From NCBI GenBank assembly GCA_011525785.1, contig WYBT01000021.1:186001-250000 (forward strand): a DNA stretch of 64,000 nucleotides, read 5' to 3'. Made by a program: the position numbers and the translations under genes. Below, piece by piece: positions 42,225-51,449 of this stretch (positions within the stretch are counted from its first letter, which is position 1; each line of letters starts with the position of its first letter). Origin of the DNA: Planctomycetaceae bacterium (GTDB lineage Bacteria; Planctomycetota; UBA1135; GCA-002686595). The notes beneath the pieces were generated by a model. The model saw only the letters and a list, made by a program, of their open reading frames with translations. It made no database searches and was not told where the DNA came from.

Positions 42225-42875
42225 GTGCACTCGCGCACACACGATCGCTTCGCCGCCGGCTGCGTGGCCAGCGCGGTCGCCGTCGGCGTCGCGCTCGGGA
42301 TCGCGCCGCGCGCGGACCGGCTCACCTGGGCGCTCGAAAACGCGCCGGTGTGGATCGGCATCGGCGCCTGGCTCGTCACGCGGCGGCGCTTTCAGCTCAG
42401 CCGCCTGTGCCTGGCGCTGTTCACCGTTCACGCGGTGATCCTGATGGTCGGCGGCTACGCCACCTACGCAGCCGCGCCGCCCGGCGAGTGGCTGCGCGCG
42501 GCCTTCGAGCTCGAGCGCAACCCCTACGACCGCATCGGGCACCTCGCGCAGGGCTTCGTGCCCGCGATCTTCGTGCGCGAGCTGCTGGCGCGCGTCGCGC
42601 GCATTCCACCGACGCGCTGGCGAGCGGTGCTCGTGGTCTGCGCCTGTCTCGCGTTCAGCGCCTTCTACGAGCTGATCGAGTGGTGGACGGCGCTCGCGGC
42701 CGGCGCGGCGGCGGACGATTTCCTCGGCACGCAGGGCGATCCCTGGGACACGCAGTGGGACATGTTCCTGTGCCTGGTGGGCTCGATCGCGGCGTTGGCG
42801 AGCCTCTCTCGCGCGCACGATCGCTCGATGGCGCGCGTGGACGAAACGCTGGACCGACCCGCGGCATCCGAGTGA
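42225..42875 (+). CDS. yjdF: DUF2238 inner-membrane protein
   Basis: A 216-residue protein beginning at a GTG eight bases after the mgtE stop. It has about six transmembrane segments. The family signature is plain: ERNPYDRIGHLAQGFVPAIFVREL, CACLAFSAFYELIEWWTALA and GTQGDPWDTQWDMFLCLVG. This matches the DUF2238 group that includes E. coli YjdF. The function is not known. The acidic/His residues in the signature suggest a metal or small-molecule site. Its position after mgtE could reflect a common ion-homeostasis role, but the link is only positional. Confidence 0.88.
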   Translation: MHSRTHDRFAAGCVASAVAVGVALGIAPRADRLTWALENAPVWIGIGAWLVTRRRFQLSRLCLALFTVHAVILMVGGYATYAAAPPGEWLRAAFELERNPYDRIGHLAQGFVPAIFVRELLARVARIPPTRWRAVLVVCACLAFSAFYELIEWWTALAAGAAADDFLGTQGDPWDTQWDMFLCLVGSIAALASLSRAHDRSMARVDETLDRPAASE

Positions 42876-42907
42876 TCCTCTCGTCTCCCTTCACGCACTC
42901 AAGCCCC

Positions 42908-43207
42908 ATGAAGTCCGACACATCGTTCCTCGCCGGCCACAAGGTCGAGGTCTACACCGCCACCTGGTGCCCCGACTGCCGCCGGCTCGAGCGCTGGCTC
43001 GAGCTCAACGCCGTGCCGCACTCCAAGGTCGACATCGACACGACTGACGGCGCCGCCGAGCACCTGGAGGAGTCGACCGGCAAGCGCGGCGTTCCCTACT
43101 TCAAGCTCGACGGCGCGAAGTGGGTGCGCGGCTACCACAAGGAGCTGCCCACGCGCTTCGACCCGGCGCTGCTCGAGCGCGAGTTGCGCCAGGCGCTGGG
43201 GGCGTGA
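42908..43207 (+). CDS. Glutaredoxin-like protein (CPDC)
   Basis: A 99-residue glutaredoxin/mycoredoxin-type protein. The redox motif is CPDC in VEVYTATWCPDCRRLERWLE (about residues 13-32), with the cis-proline segment KRGVPYFKLDG at about 60-70. It lacks a signal peptide and so works in the cytoplasm as a small disulfide reductase. It lies 32 bases after the DUF2238 gene and is probably the last gene of the mgtE operon, since the next gene is convergent and ends 24 bases further on. Confidence 0.9.
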   Translation: MKSDTSFLAGHKVEVYTATWCPDCRRLERWLELNAVPHSKVDIDTTDGAAEHLEESTGKRGVPYFKLDGAKWVRGYHKELPTRFDPALLERELRQALGA

Positions 43208-43231
43208 GCGCTCGGCTCGGAGTGGCGCTGC

Positions 43232-46027
43232 TCACGGAAGCAAAGTTACCTGCAGTGCTTCCGACATCACGCGCGTGCCGGGGCTGAGCGGATCGCGAAT
43301 CGCGCACTGGAAGTGGAGCACCGTGCCAGCGGAGTACGGCACGCCCTGGCCGCCGGGGTGCGACTGCGCCCAGTCCAACACGTCGATCGAGACCGAGCCG
43401 TCACAAACACCGGGCGTGCCGTTCGCTTGCACGGACCCGATGCGCTGGGTCGGCGCCTTGACGCACAGGTAGCCCGCGCCGAAGGGCGTCGGCGGCGTCT
43501 TGGGCCCGAGCACGCTGTAGATCGTGTTGGTCTGCCGCTGGCCTTCGATGTTGCTCGTCGTGATGACGTACCCGCTGGCCGCCGAGGCGCTCGCCACACC
43601 AGCAGCGCTGATCGTCGGCGTGCAACCGATCGCCGAGGTGCCTGCGGTGCAGTAGTTGGTGGCCAAGCCGGGCGTGCTGGTGAAGACTCGCGCCAGGCGA
43701 GTGCGCACGGCGCCGTCGTACGCCAGAAACGCGCCGCCGACCACCAAGCGCCCGTCTGACTGCAGCGCGAGTCCGTTCACCGCGTCGGAGGGCCCCGCGC
43801 CGGAACCGAAGCTGGTGTCGAGGCTGCCGTCGTGGTTCAGGCGCGCGAGACGGGCGCGGGGTATGCCGTCATAGGACGCGAAGATGCCGGCGATGAGGGC
43901 CTTGCCGTCGGGTTGCAAGATCAAGACGTCGGCGGTGTCGCTGGGCCCCGCGCCAGGATCGAAGCTGGTGTCGAGGCTGCCATTCGAGTTCAGCCGCGCA
44001 AGGCGTTGGCGTGGCGTTCCGTTGAAGGACGTGAACGATCCCAGCGCGATCACGCGGCCGTCGGGCTGCAACGCGAGCGCGAACACGCTCGCCGAGCCGC
44101 CGGCGAATCCCGAGCCCGGATCGAACGTCGAGTCGAGGCTGCCGTCAGGGTTGAGCCGTGCGATGCGGCGGCGCGGCGTACCGTCGTACGACGTGAACGA
44201 CCCCGCGATCAGCACCTTGCCGTCTGGCTGCAGGGCGATGTTCGACACGAAGCCGTTAGCGCCATTACCGGGGTCGAAGGTCGCGTCGATGGTGCCGTCG
44301 GCGTTCATGCGGGCGACCCCGCTGCGCGGGAAGCCGCCGTAGGTGGAGAACGCTCCGCTGATGATCAGTTTTCCATCGGGCTGCACCACCACATCGGAGA
44401 TCCAGAGGTTCGTGCCCACGCCCGTAATGAAGCTCGTGGTGTCGAGACTGCCGTCTGCGTTGACGCGGGCGATGTTGCCACGGGTCACACCGTCGAATTC
44501 CCAGAACGAGCCTGCGATCACGCACGCACCGGTGGGTTCCGGAGCGATGACCAATAGGTGCCCCCCGTTGCTGAGTCCGAGCCCGGGATCGAAGCTCGCG
44601 TCGAGACTGCCGTCGGAGTTCAAGCGAGCGACTCCTGAGCGCGGCGCGCCATTCACGCTGTGGAATGATCCGCCGACCATCACCCGGTTGTCGGGGAACA
44701 CGCTGACAACCTCCACGGATTGGCTTACTCCGGGCGTCGGATTGAACGTCAAGTCGAGCGCGCCGAGCACATTGATGCGCGCGATGCCCGTGCGCGTCAG
44801 GTTGTCGTAGCGGTTGAGGCTGCCAGCTATCAGTAGCTTGCCGTCAGTCTGTCGAGCAAAGCTGAAGAGCGGCCCATTCGGCCCCGGATTCAGGGACAGG
44901 CTCGCATCCACGGCGCCGTCGGGGAGCAGCCGCGCGAAGTGGCGGCGCGGCGTGCCGTGCATCGTGAAGAACTCTCCGCCGACGAGCACCTTGTTGTCGG
45001 GCACTACGTAGATCGAGCACACCGAAGAGTTCGCGCCCGTACCCGGGTCGAACGTCGAGTCGAGGACGCCGCTCGACTCGAGGCGCGCGATGCGGTTGCG
45101 CGGGACGCCGTTGACCGACGTGAACTCTCCGCCGACGAGCACCTTGCCGTCAGGCTGCAAAGTGATGGCCAACACGCGCGTGTCGAAGCCGCCGCTCACG
45201 CCTGTCGTAGCCGGGTAGCCCATACTGAGGCCGCCGTCCGTGTTGACACGTGCTATGCGGGCGCGCCCATAGCCGGCGTAGGTCGTGAACGCGCCGCCGA
45301 TCAGCACCCTGCCGTCCGGTCGCTCGGCGAGCGCGTGAATGGCGCCGTTCGCTCCCTCACCTGGGTCGAAGCTCATGTCGAGGGCGCCATCCGCCTCGAG
45401 GCGCGCGATGCGACCGCGGGGCACGCCGTCGAAGGACGTGAAATCCCCCGCGATGAGGATCTTGCCGCTGAGCGTCCTCAGCATCGCGTGCACTTCGCCG
45501 TTCGCACCGGCGCCCGGCTGGAAGCTCGTGTCGAGGCTGCCGTCCGGGTTGAGTCGGGCCACGCAGTTGCGCGGGCTGCCGTTGTACCCGGAGAAGTTCC
45601 CCGCGATCAGCAACTTGCCGTCGGCTTGGAGCAAAGCGGTGTTCACGCGCGTCAGGAGGCCCCCGGTCCCGGTCACGCCCGCGCCCGTCTGGAAGCTCGT
45701 GTCGACGCTGCCGTCCGTGTTCAGGCGCGCGATGCGACTTTGAGCGGCGCCGTTGTAGGCCAAGAAGTTGCCGCCGATGAGAATTTTGCCGTCGGGCTGC
45801 ACGACCATGCTGAAGACCGTGCCGTGGGCGCCGATCCCGAACGTCCCGTTGTCGAGCACGTTGAAGCTCGGGTCGTTCGCGCCCGCCTGCGCGCGAGCCG
45901 GGCTCGACAGCCACAGCAAGCCGCTGATGAGGAGCAGAGCGGCTCGCCACGCCCCGCGCAGCGGGCGCAAGCAGCTGGGCCTGGGTGGGGCGGTGCGAAG
46001 GAGCGGCGTGGCGGAGAGTGTCGACAT
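43232..46027 (-). CDS. Secreted delta-60 repeat protein with four-cysteine C-terminal domain
   Basis: A 931-residue secreted protein; a signal peptide covers about residues 25-47 (AALLLISGLLWLSSPARAQ), after a basic lead. Residues about 55-770 contain 14 delta-60 repeats of 50-60 residues with the motif LQPDGKVLIGGxF followed by YxGxPRxRIARLNxDGSLDxSFDPGxG. The blades at repeats 9 and 12 diverge (PEPTGACVIAGSF, LQPDGRVIALGSF). Such repeats form beta-propellers. The final 150 residues are the shared module with YCTAGTSAIGC, LCVKAPTQR, VCDGSVSIDVLDW, AIRDP and VMSEALQVTLLP. It is a likely surface protein. I chose the ATG at 46027 because it gives the shortest normal signal peptide. Confidence 0.9.
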   Translation of the reverse strand: MSTLSATPLLRTAPPRPSCLRPLRGAWRAALLLISGLLWLSSPARAQAGANDPSFNVLDNGTFGIGAHGTVFSMVVQPDGKILIGGNFLAYNGAAQSRIARLNTDGSVDTSFQTGAGVTGTGGLLTRVNTALLQADGKLLIAGNFSGYNGSPRNCVARLNPDGSLDTSFQPGAGANGEVHAMLRTLSGKILIAGDFTSFDGVPRGRIARLEADGALDMSFDPGEGANGAIHALAERPDGRVLIGGAFTTYAGYGRARIARVNTDGGLSMGYPATTGVSGGFDTRVLAITLQPDGKVLVGGEFTSVNGVPRNRIARLESSGVLDSTFDPGTGANSSVCSIYVVPDNKVLVGGEFFTMHGTPRRHFARLLPDGAVDASLSLNPGPNGPLFSFARQTDGKLLIAGSLNRYDNLTRTGIARINVLGALDLTFNPTPGVSQSVEVVSVFPDNRVMVGGSFHSVNGAPRSGVARLNSDGSLDASFDPGLGLSNGGHLLVIAPEPTGACVIAGSFWEFDGVTRGNIARVNADGSLDTTSFITGVGTNLWISDVVVQPDGKLIISGAFSTYGGFPRSGVARMNADGTIDATFDPGNGANGFVSNIALQPDGKVLIAGSFTSYDGTPRRRIARLNPDGSLDSTFDPGSGFAGGSASVFALALQPDGRVIALGSFTSFNGTPRQRLARLNSNGSLDTSFDPGAGPSDTADVLILQPDGKALIAGIFASYDGIPRARLARLNHDGSLDTSFGSGAGPSDAVNGLALQSDGRLVVGGAFLAYDGAVRTRLARVFTSTPGLATNYCTAGTSAIGCTPTISAAGVASASAASGYVITTSNIEGQRQTNTIYSVLGPKTPPTPFGAGYLCVKAPTQRIGSVQANGTPGVCDGSVSIDVLDWAQSHPGGQGVPYSAGTVLHFQCAIRDPLSPGTRVMSEALQVTLLP

Positions 46028-46446
46028 GGGCTGAAGGCCGTGGGCGTTCGACTGAAGAGGGCCGTTTCGAGGCGCTGCGCGACGAGCGCCGGCGCAATAG
46101 CCGACCGCCGTCCATCTGGCGGCGATCTGGCGTTCCGCTGCGGACGCGCAGCGTCCACGACACCGCTTCCCTCGCACTCCCCGCGGCGACGCGCGCTGGT
46201 TTCGGGTTTCTCGCCTAATTTCGTGCTGCCGCCGCGGGTACGGCTTGTCGACTCCGCCGTGCGGTCGTCAGTCCGCGTGAGGCCTCCCGCGCGCCTCACG
46301 CGCGCGTGTGCACCGACCGGCGGTCGTCCAACAACGCAGCCATCGCCAGCGCGGGCGCCGTGCGAGCGCCGCAGCTCGCGTCGAGTAACTTGCGCAGCAC
46401 GAATCGATGGCCGCATCCATCCGCGCCGGCCGCTGCCCACCCCAAC
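46028..46446. other. Divergent intergenic region
   Basis: These 419 bases lie between the start of the delta-60 repeat gene and the start of the serine hydrolase gene. Open frames run through it but lack coding character. I can point to no clear promoter, repeat or RNA gene. Confidence 0.55.
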
Positions 46447-47616
46447 ATGACTCCCTCCTTTCGCCTTGTCGGTGCGGCCTGGGCCGCGTTGTCGCTCGGT
46501 TGCATCACCGCTCGCGTCGAGGCGCAGTCCGGCAAGCCCGCTGCCGAGGCGCAGCCCGCGCCCGCCGCGCGCGAGCTCGAACGCGTCGACGGCCTGCTCG
46601 CGCCGCTGCTCGAGCAGTTCGACGTGCCGGCGCTGGGCGGTGCGGTGATCGAGCTCGAGCGCGGCCTGGTCGCCGCCGGCGTGAGCGGCGTGCGCGCGCG
46701 CGGCAGCGAGGCGCGGGTCGAGCTCGACGACCGCTGGCACCTGGGCTCGTGCACCAAGGCCATGACGGCGACGCTCGCCGCGCGGCTCGTCGCGGACGGC
46801 AAGATCGGCTTCGACACCACCGTCGCGGAGGCGTTTCTCAAGCTGGGCGAACGCGTTCATCCCAAGTGGCGCGACGTGAAGCTCGAGTGGCTGCTGCAAA
46901 ATCGCGGCGGCGCGCCCGGCAAGCCGCCGGGGACGGTCTGGATCGAGCTGTTCGCGCGCGACAAGGATCCGCTCGAGGCGCGCAGCTGGTTCGTCGAGCA
47001 GTTGCTCGCGGCCGAACCTGCGAACGAGCCCGGGACGAAGTTCGAGTACTCCAACCAGGGCTTTGTGATCGCCGGCGCGATGCTCGAGGCGCGCGGCGGG
47101 AAGAGTTGGGAGGAGCTGCTCGCGCGCGAAGTGTTCGAACCGCTCGGCATGGCCAGCGCCGGATTCGGGCCTCCGGGCAGTGCGGACCAGCTCGACCAGC
47201 CGCGCGGACACAACCCCAAGCCGCAGGCGCCCGGCCCGCGCGCCGACAACCCGCGCGCGATCGGACCGGCGGGCACGGTGCACGCCTCACTCGCCGACTG
47301 GGCCAAGTTCGTGCACCAGCACCTGCGCGGCGCGGCTGGCCACAAGGGACTGGTCTCGAGCGGCCTGTTCGAACAGATGCACGCCTGCCCGCAGATGCAG
47401 GCCTACGCCATGGGCTGGGGCGTCGCGTCGCGCCCGTGGGCCGGCGGAGACGTGCTCACGCACTCGGGCTCGAACACGATGTGGTTCTGCACGGTGTGGA
47501 TCGCGCCCGAAAAGGGCGTCGCGCTGCTCGCCACCTGCAATCAGGGCGGCGAGAGCGCGACGAAGGCTTGCGATGCCGTGATTCAGGCGCTCGCCAAGGC
47601 CCGCGGGCTCATGTAG
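46447..47616 (+). CDS. Serine hydrolase of the beta-lactamase/penicillin-binding (class C-like) family
   Basis: A 389-residue exported protein with a signal peptide ending near residue 26 (SLGCITARVEAQ). It has the three active-site elements of the family: SxxK at 101-104 (SCTK, after RWHLG), YxN at 201-203 (YSN) and HSG at 339-341, which replaces KTG. This matches serine beta-lactamase-related hydrolases and D-aminopeptidase/esterase-like proteins rather than true resistance enzymes. Its substrate is unknown; peptidoglycan fragments, esters or D-amino acid peptides are possible. It faces the delta-60 gene divergently and converges on the next gene, with four bases between the stops. Confidence 0.9.
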   Translation: MTPSFRLVGAAWAALSLGCITARVEAQSGKPAAEAQPAPAARELERVDGLLAPLLEQFDVPALGGAVIELERGLVAAGVSGVRARGSEARVELDDRWHLGSCTKAMTATLAARLVADGKIGFDTTVAEAFLKLGERVHPKWRDVKLEWLLQNRGGAPGKPPGTVWIELFARDKDPLEARSWFVEQLLAAEPANEPGTKFEYSNQGFVIAGAMLEARGGKSWEELLAREVFEPLGMASAGFGPPGSADQLDQPRGHNPKPQAPGPRADNPRAIGPAGTVHASLADWAKFVHQHLRGAAGHKGLVSSGLFEQMHACPQMQAYAMGWGVASRPWAGGDVLTHSGSNTMWFCTVWIAPEKGVALLATCNQGGESATKACDAVIQALAKARGLM

Positions 47617-47620
47617 CGAG

Positions 47621-48706
47621 CTACGGCACGTTCGTGAGCTCGAGCGCGTTGGACAAGTTGGTCTTGCGCGGCGCCGGCGGATCGCGGTACCAGGCCTGCG
47701 CGTAGACCTTGCCGCCCGCACTGAACGGCGCGCCGAGCGCAGTGGGGTTGGTCGAGATGTACGCGTTCCAGTCGAGCGTCAACGTGCCGTCGCAGCCGTT
47801 CAGCGTGCCGCCCGAGTTCATCGCGACCGCGCGCTGCACCGGACTCTTGACGCAGAAGAAGCTCGTGCTGCCCGAGCCCCACGGCAGCGGCGCGAAGCCG
47901 GTGTTGTCGATGCCGTAGAGGATCAGGCCCTGCTTGAGGCCCTCGACGTTGGTGAAGGTGATCGCGCAGGGCGTCGCGAGGCTCGCACTGGGCTGTCCCG
48001 AGGCGCTGGCCGAGGCGAGGCAGCCGTTGGTGCTCGTGCCCGCTGTGCAATACGTGACGATCGGCGGCGGACCGCCGGCGCCCACGACCCAGTTGTCGAA
48101 CAGCGCCGTCGAACCCCAGGCGACGATCCCCAGGCCCGTGCCCAGCGTGCTGGCGAACCCGAGCACGCCGTCGTTGGTGTAGCTCTGGTCGGGCGCGCCG
48201 TCGAAGTCCGTGTCGAGCTCCGCGACGATCGTGTCGGCGTCGGGGAAGTAGACCTTCAGCCGCGCGCTCAGGAACGGCGCCGTCAGGTTGGCGAAACCGG
48301 TGCCTGTTCCGCCCCAGGGGCCATAGCCCACGCCCGTGCCGCGGTAGATGCCGATATTCGAGAAGCCCGCCGTGCCCGAGACCTGGTCCTGGATCTTGAC
48401 CATGATCGCGTTCGTGCCGCCCAGGCCGATCAGCACGCCGGAGAACTGATTGGCCGAGCCCGGCGCGAACACGTCGAGCGTGCAGACCACGCTGGTGTAC
48501 GGAAGGCTCGCCGTGTTGTGTTGCAGCGTCTCGTTGACGCCGCCGCTCACGTGCGCGCCCTGCTGCGACACGATGGACCACGAGCCGCTGACGGCGGTCC
48601 AGTCCGTACCCATCGGACCGTCGGGGCGATTGAAGTCGTCGGACCACTGCGCGCTCAGCGGCGCTGCGGCCAGGAACAGGACGAGCGGGCGGACGAAGTG
48701 CTTCAT
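47621..48706 (-). CDS. Secreted LamG/concanavalin-like protein with four-cysteine C-terminal domain
   Basis: A 361-residue secreted protein with signal peptide MKHFVRPLVLFLAAAPLSAQ. Residues about 21-205 look like a jelly-roll lectin-like domain: WSDDFNRPDGPMGTDWTAVSGSW, VVCTLDVFAPGSANQFSGVLIGLGG, ARLKVYFPDADTIVAELDTDFDG and GIVAWGSTALFDNWVVG. This pattern is common in carbohydrate-binding or LamG-type domains. The shared module fills the rest (YCTAGTSTNGC, FCVKSPVQR, GCDGTLTLDWNAY, WYRDP, NLSNALELTNVP), with an additional PCAITF cysteine. A carbohydrate-binding surface protein is the best guess. The start at 48706 is fixed by the signal peptide. Confidence 0.85.
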   Translation of the reverse strand: MKHFVRPLVLFLAAAPLSAQWSDDFNRPDGPMGTDWTAVSGSWSIVSQQGAHVSGGVNETLQHNTASLPYTSVVCTLDVFAPGSANQFSGVLIGLGGTNAIMVKIQDQVSGTAGFSNIGIYRGTGVGYGPWGGTGTGFANLTAPFLSARLKVYFPDADTIVAELDTDFDGAPDQSYTNDGVLGFASTLGTGLGIVAWGSTALFDNWVVGAGGPPPIVTYCTAGTSTNGCLASASASGQPSASLATPCAITFTNVEGLKQGLILYGIDNTGFAPLPWGSGSTSFFCVKSPVQRAVAMNSGGTLNGCDGTLTLDWNAYISTNPTALGAPFSAGGKVYAQAWYRDPPAPRKTNLSNALELTNVP

Positions 48707-48817
48707 GGACGTGCTCCTGCGGCGCGGGTTGGGGGATCGGCGGAGCGATCGACGCCGTGCGGGCGAGAGTAACCGCGTCGGCGCGATCTCGCCGGGCCCG
48801 ACGTTACTCTTGCGCGC

Positions 48818-49576
48818 ATGATCCATCGGCAACGAGAGGGCCGTGTGAGCCTGCTGCGGCTCGAGCACGGCAAGGTGCAGGCGCTCGACCTCGAACTGTG
48901 CAACGAACTCGAGGAGACCTTCAATCGGGCGGCGGACTGGGAGGACACCGACGCACTCGTGCTCACCGGCGCGGGCTCGAGCTTCTCGGCGGGCGTCGAT
49001 CTCAAGCGCGTGCTCGACGGCGGCGCGGCCTACATCGAGAACTTCCTGGCCGCGATGGACCGTGCTTTCGCCGCGGTTTTCCGCTGCCCCAAGCCGGTGG
49101 TGGCGGCGATCAACGGACACGCGATTGCGGGGGGCGCCGTGCTGGCGTGCGCCGCGGACTACCGCGTCATGGCGCAGGGCAAGGCGCGCATCGGCGTGCC
49201 CGAACTCGCGGTGGGGGTGGCGTTTCCCTGGCTCGCGCTCGAGATCGTGCGCCTCTCGACGCCGATCGAGCACCTTCAGGAGTTGCTGTACCTAGCGGAG
49301 AGCTACGACGCTGATCAGGCGTTGGCGCGCGGCCTGATCGACGCGGCGCAGCCCGCGGACCAAGTCGTGGCGCGCGCGCTGAGCGTGGCCGCCAAGCTGG
49401 CGGAGCAGTCGCCCACGGCCTTTGCGCTCACCAAGCGCCAACTGCGGCTCGACAGCCTCGAAGAGTGGCGCCGCCACCAGGCCTCGCACGACGCGCTCGT
49501 GCGGATGCAGTGGGCGAGCCCCGACACGCTCGAACGGATCCGACGCGCGCTCGAGGCGCTCGGCAAGAAGGGTTGA
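48818..49576 (+). CDS. Enoyl-CoA hydratase/isomerase family protein
   Basis: A 252-residue crotonase-fold protein. The oxyanion-hole blocks are LVLTGAGSSFSAGVDLKRVLD (about 47-67) and AINGHAIAGGAVLACAADYRVMA (about 98-120). At the position of the catalytic glutamates I read PELAVGVAFP, with one Glu in GVPELAVG. Crotonase-family members hydrate, isomerise or cleave acyl-CoA thioesters; the exact reaction cannot be told. The final codons overlap a TTG start of an MFS transporter gene (TTGA at 49573-49576), which indicates translational coupling and perhaps a role in uptake and breakdown of one substrate. Confidence 0.9.
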   Translation: MIHRQREGRVSLLRLEHGKVQALDLELCNELEETFNRAADWEDTDALVLTGAGSSFSAGVDLKRVLDGGAAYIENFLAAMDRAFAAVFRCPKPVVAAINGHAIAGGAVLACAADYRVMAQGKARIGVPELAVGVAFPWLALEIVRLSTPIEHLQELLYLAESYDADQALARGLIDAAQPADQVVARALSVAAKLAEQSPTAFALTKRQLRLDSLEEWRRHQASHDALVRMQWASPDTLERIRRALEALGKKG

Positions 49577-50829
49577 GCGACGCAGCGCAGCCCGCGGCGC
49601 AGCAGGACGCGCCGCGCGCGCGCGGCCTGCTGCTGTTCCTCACGGCGGCCTACGTCCTCAACTTCCTCGATCGCCAGGCGCTGGCGATCCTGGTCGAGCC
49701 GATCCGGCGCGAACTGGGCGTCGGCGACGCGCAGATGGGCCTGCTGCTCGGCGCGTCGTTCACGTTGGCCTACACGGGCGCCGGGCTGCTCGTGGCGCGC
49801 TGGATCGACGGCGGGCCGCGCCTGTGGATCCTGGCCGGGGGCCTGGCGCTGTGGAGCGCGATGACCGCGCTCGCGGGGCAGGCCACGAGCTTCGCGCACC
49901 TCGCTCTCACGCGCGTGGGCGTGGGCGTCGGCGAGTCGGTGTGCAGTCCAGCCGCGCATTCGCTGCTCGCCGACGCCTTCGCCCCGCGGCGGCGCGCCAG
50001 CGCGATCGCGATCTACTCCAGCGGCATCTACGTCGGCATCACGCTCGCCTTCCTGTTCGGCGGCGACCTGCAGCAGCGACTGGGCTGGCGCGGGACGCTC
50101 ACGGCGCTCGGGATTCCGGGCCTCGCGCTGGCCGCGGCGCTGCTGGTGTTCGCGCGCGACCCCGGGCGCGGCCGCTTCGAGCGCGCGACGAACCCGCCCG
50201 CGGCCGACGCGGGCTTCTTCAGCGCCTTCGCGACGCTGCTGCGCTCGCGCGCCTGGCGCGAAATGGCGCTCGGCGCGGCGATCAAGTCGATCGGCGGCTA
50301 CGCGCTGCTGAGTTGGAGCGCGGCGTACCTCGAGCGGGTCCACGGGCTCTCCACGCGCGAGAGCGGGGCCTGGCTCGGGCTCACCAACGGACTCGGCGGC
50401 TTCGCGGGCTCGCTCGCCGGCGGCCTGCTCGCGGACCGACTGGCGCAGCGCGACGAGCGCTGGCGCCTGCGCGTCGGCGCTTTGGCGACGCTGGCCTCGC
50501 TCCCGTTCCTCTACGCCTTTCTCTACGCGCCCACCGCGCGCCTGGCGCTGGCCGCGAACCTCGCCGGGCCGTTCCTGGGCGCGATGTACTTGGGCCCGGT
50601 GTTCGCGGTCGCGCAGTCGCTCGCCCCGCCGCACCTGCGCGCGCGTTCCTCAGCGGCGCTCCTGTTCGCGATCAACCTGATCGGGTTGGGGCTCGGACCG
50701 TGGCTGACCGGCGCGTTGTCGGAGCACTTTTCCGCTCAGCACGGGGCCGCTTCGATCCAGACCGCGCTTGCGCTCGTGGGGCTGAGCTACGCCTGGGGCG
50801 CCGCGCACCTGTGGCGCGCAGCGAGTTAG
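49573..50829 (+). CDS. MFS transporter
   Basis: A 418-residue membrane protein with 12 predicted helices. The start is a TTG overlapping the preceding stop (TTGA); there is no suitable ATG near the N-terminal helix, which begins GLLLFLTAAYVLNFLDRQALAILVEPI. The first helix pair with FLDRQ and the loop RWIDGG match the organic-anion/sugar-phosphate (ACS-like) branch, and GVGVGESVCSPAAHSLLAD is its usual helix 4-5 sequence. The substrate is unknown, but this branch transports organic acids. Its TAG stop (50827-50829) overlaps the TAA stop of the convergent DUF493 gene. Confidence 0.9.
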   Translation: MSDAAQPAAQQDAPRARGLLLFLTAAYVLNFLDRQALAILVEPIRRELGVGDAQMGLLLGASFTLAYTGAGLLVARWIDGGPRLWILAGGLALWSAMTALAGQATSFAHLALTRVGVGVGESVCSPAAHSLLADAFAPRRRASAIAIYSSGIYVGITLAFLFGGDLQQRLGWRGTLTALGIPGLALAAALLVFARDPGRGRFERATNPPAADAGFFSAFATLLRSRAWREMALGAAIKSIGGYALLSWSAAYLERVHGLSTRESGAWLGLTNGLGGFAGSLAGGLLADRLAQRDERWRLRVGALATLASLPFLYAFLYAPTARLALAANLAGPFLGAMYLGPVFAVAQSLAPPHLRARSSAALLFAINLIGLGLGPWLTGALSEHFSAQHGAASIQTALALVGLSYAWGAAHLWRAAS

Positions 50830-51089
50830 AACACGAACCGCACGTCGGGGTGCCGGCCCAGCGCAGCGAAGATCGAGTTGCGGTGCTCTTCGTCGCGCAC
50901 GACCACTTCGAGGGCCAGCGAACGGTAGCGCCCGTGCGAGCTCTCGTGAGCCAGGCGCAGGCTGTGCTCGACGTCACCGACCACCGCCACGATCACCGCG
51001 CGCAGCCGCTGCTCGTCGGCCCCGATCACGCGGTAGCTCCACGCGCACGGGTAGTTGATTTCGGGCTTTTGGTTGTCGAACGAGCGCAT
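50826..51089 (-). CDS. DUF493/YbeD-family small protein
   Basis: An 87-residue protein starting at ATG 51089. The sequence MRSFDNQKPEINYPCAWSYRVIG, then IVAVVGDVEHSLRLAHESSHGRYRSLALEVVV and RNSIFAALGRHPDVRFVF, matches the small DUF493 (YbeD) family with its ferredoxin-like beta-alpha-beta fold and ends exactly at the expected VxFV-type terminus. In other bacteria YbeD sits next to lipoate transferase genes; none is present here. The function is not known. Its stop codon overlaps that of the convergent MFS gene. Confidence 0.85.
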   Translation of the reverse strand: MRSFDNQKPEINYPCAWSYRVIGADEQRLRAVIVAVVGDVEHSLRLAHESSHGRYRSLALEVVVRDEEHRNSIFAALGRHPDVRFVF

Positions 51090-51449
51090 GCGGCGGCCAG
51101 CTTTGGAGGATCGTAGGGCACACCCGTGCGCGCTGCGAGCGTGCGCACTGGCGCCGATGCGCCAGGGCGCGTCAGACCGCGCGGAGATTTCGCCGGTGCC
51201 CGCGTCCAGCAGCCCGCGGGCTCGCGTGAGGTGCGACGCGCCCCCAAGGGAACCACTCGGCGGCGCGGGCCGTCCTACGTCACTCGACGTCGGCGCTGCG
51301 TGCCCTTCCCGTCCTCGCCGGCCGCGTTCCTTGCGGCCCTGGTGGATCGGGGTAGCTTTACTCTGGCCCGACATCGACTTCCGGGTGTTTTTTTCTCTGC
51401 CCGGACTGCTCTCCCTCCAAGCCATCGTCCCCCAGCTCTACGGCAAACC
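51090..51449. other. Divergent intergenic region with a T-rich leader
   Basis: These 360 bases lie between the DUF493 and metalloprotease starts. They include a seven-T run at 51388-51394, unusual in this GC-rich DNA. This could be part of the protease leader or promoter. I see no convincing ORF or hairpin. Confidence 0.5.

Noticed and set aside
46447..47616. Antibiotic-resistance beta-lactamase
   Set aside because: The family motifs are there, but HSG in place of KTG and the overall form fit general serine hydrolases; resistance cannot be claimed from this.
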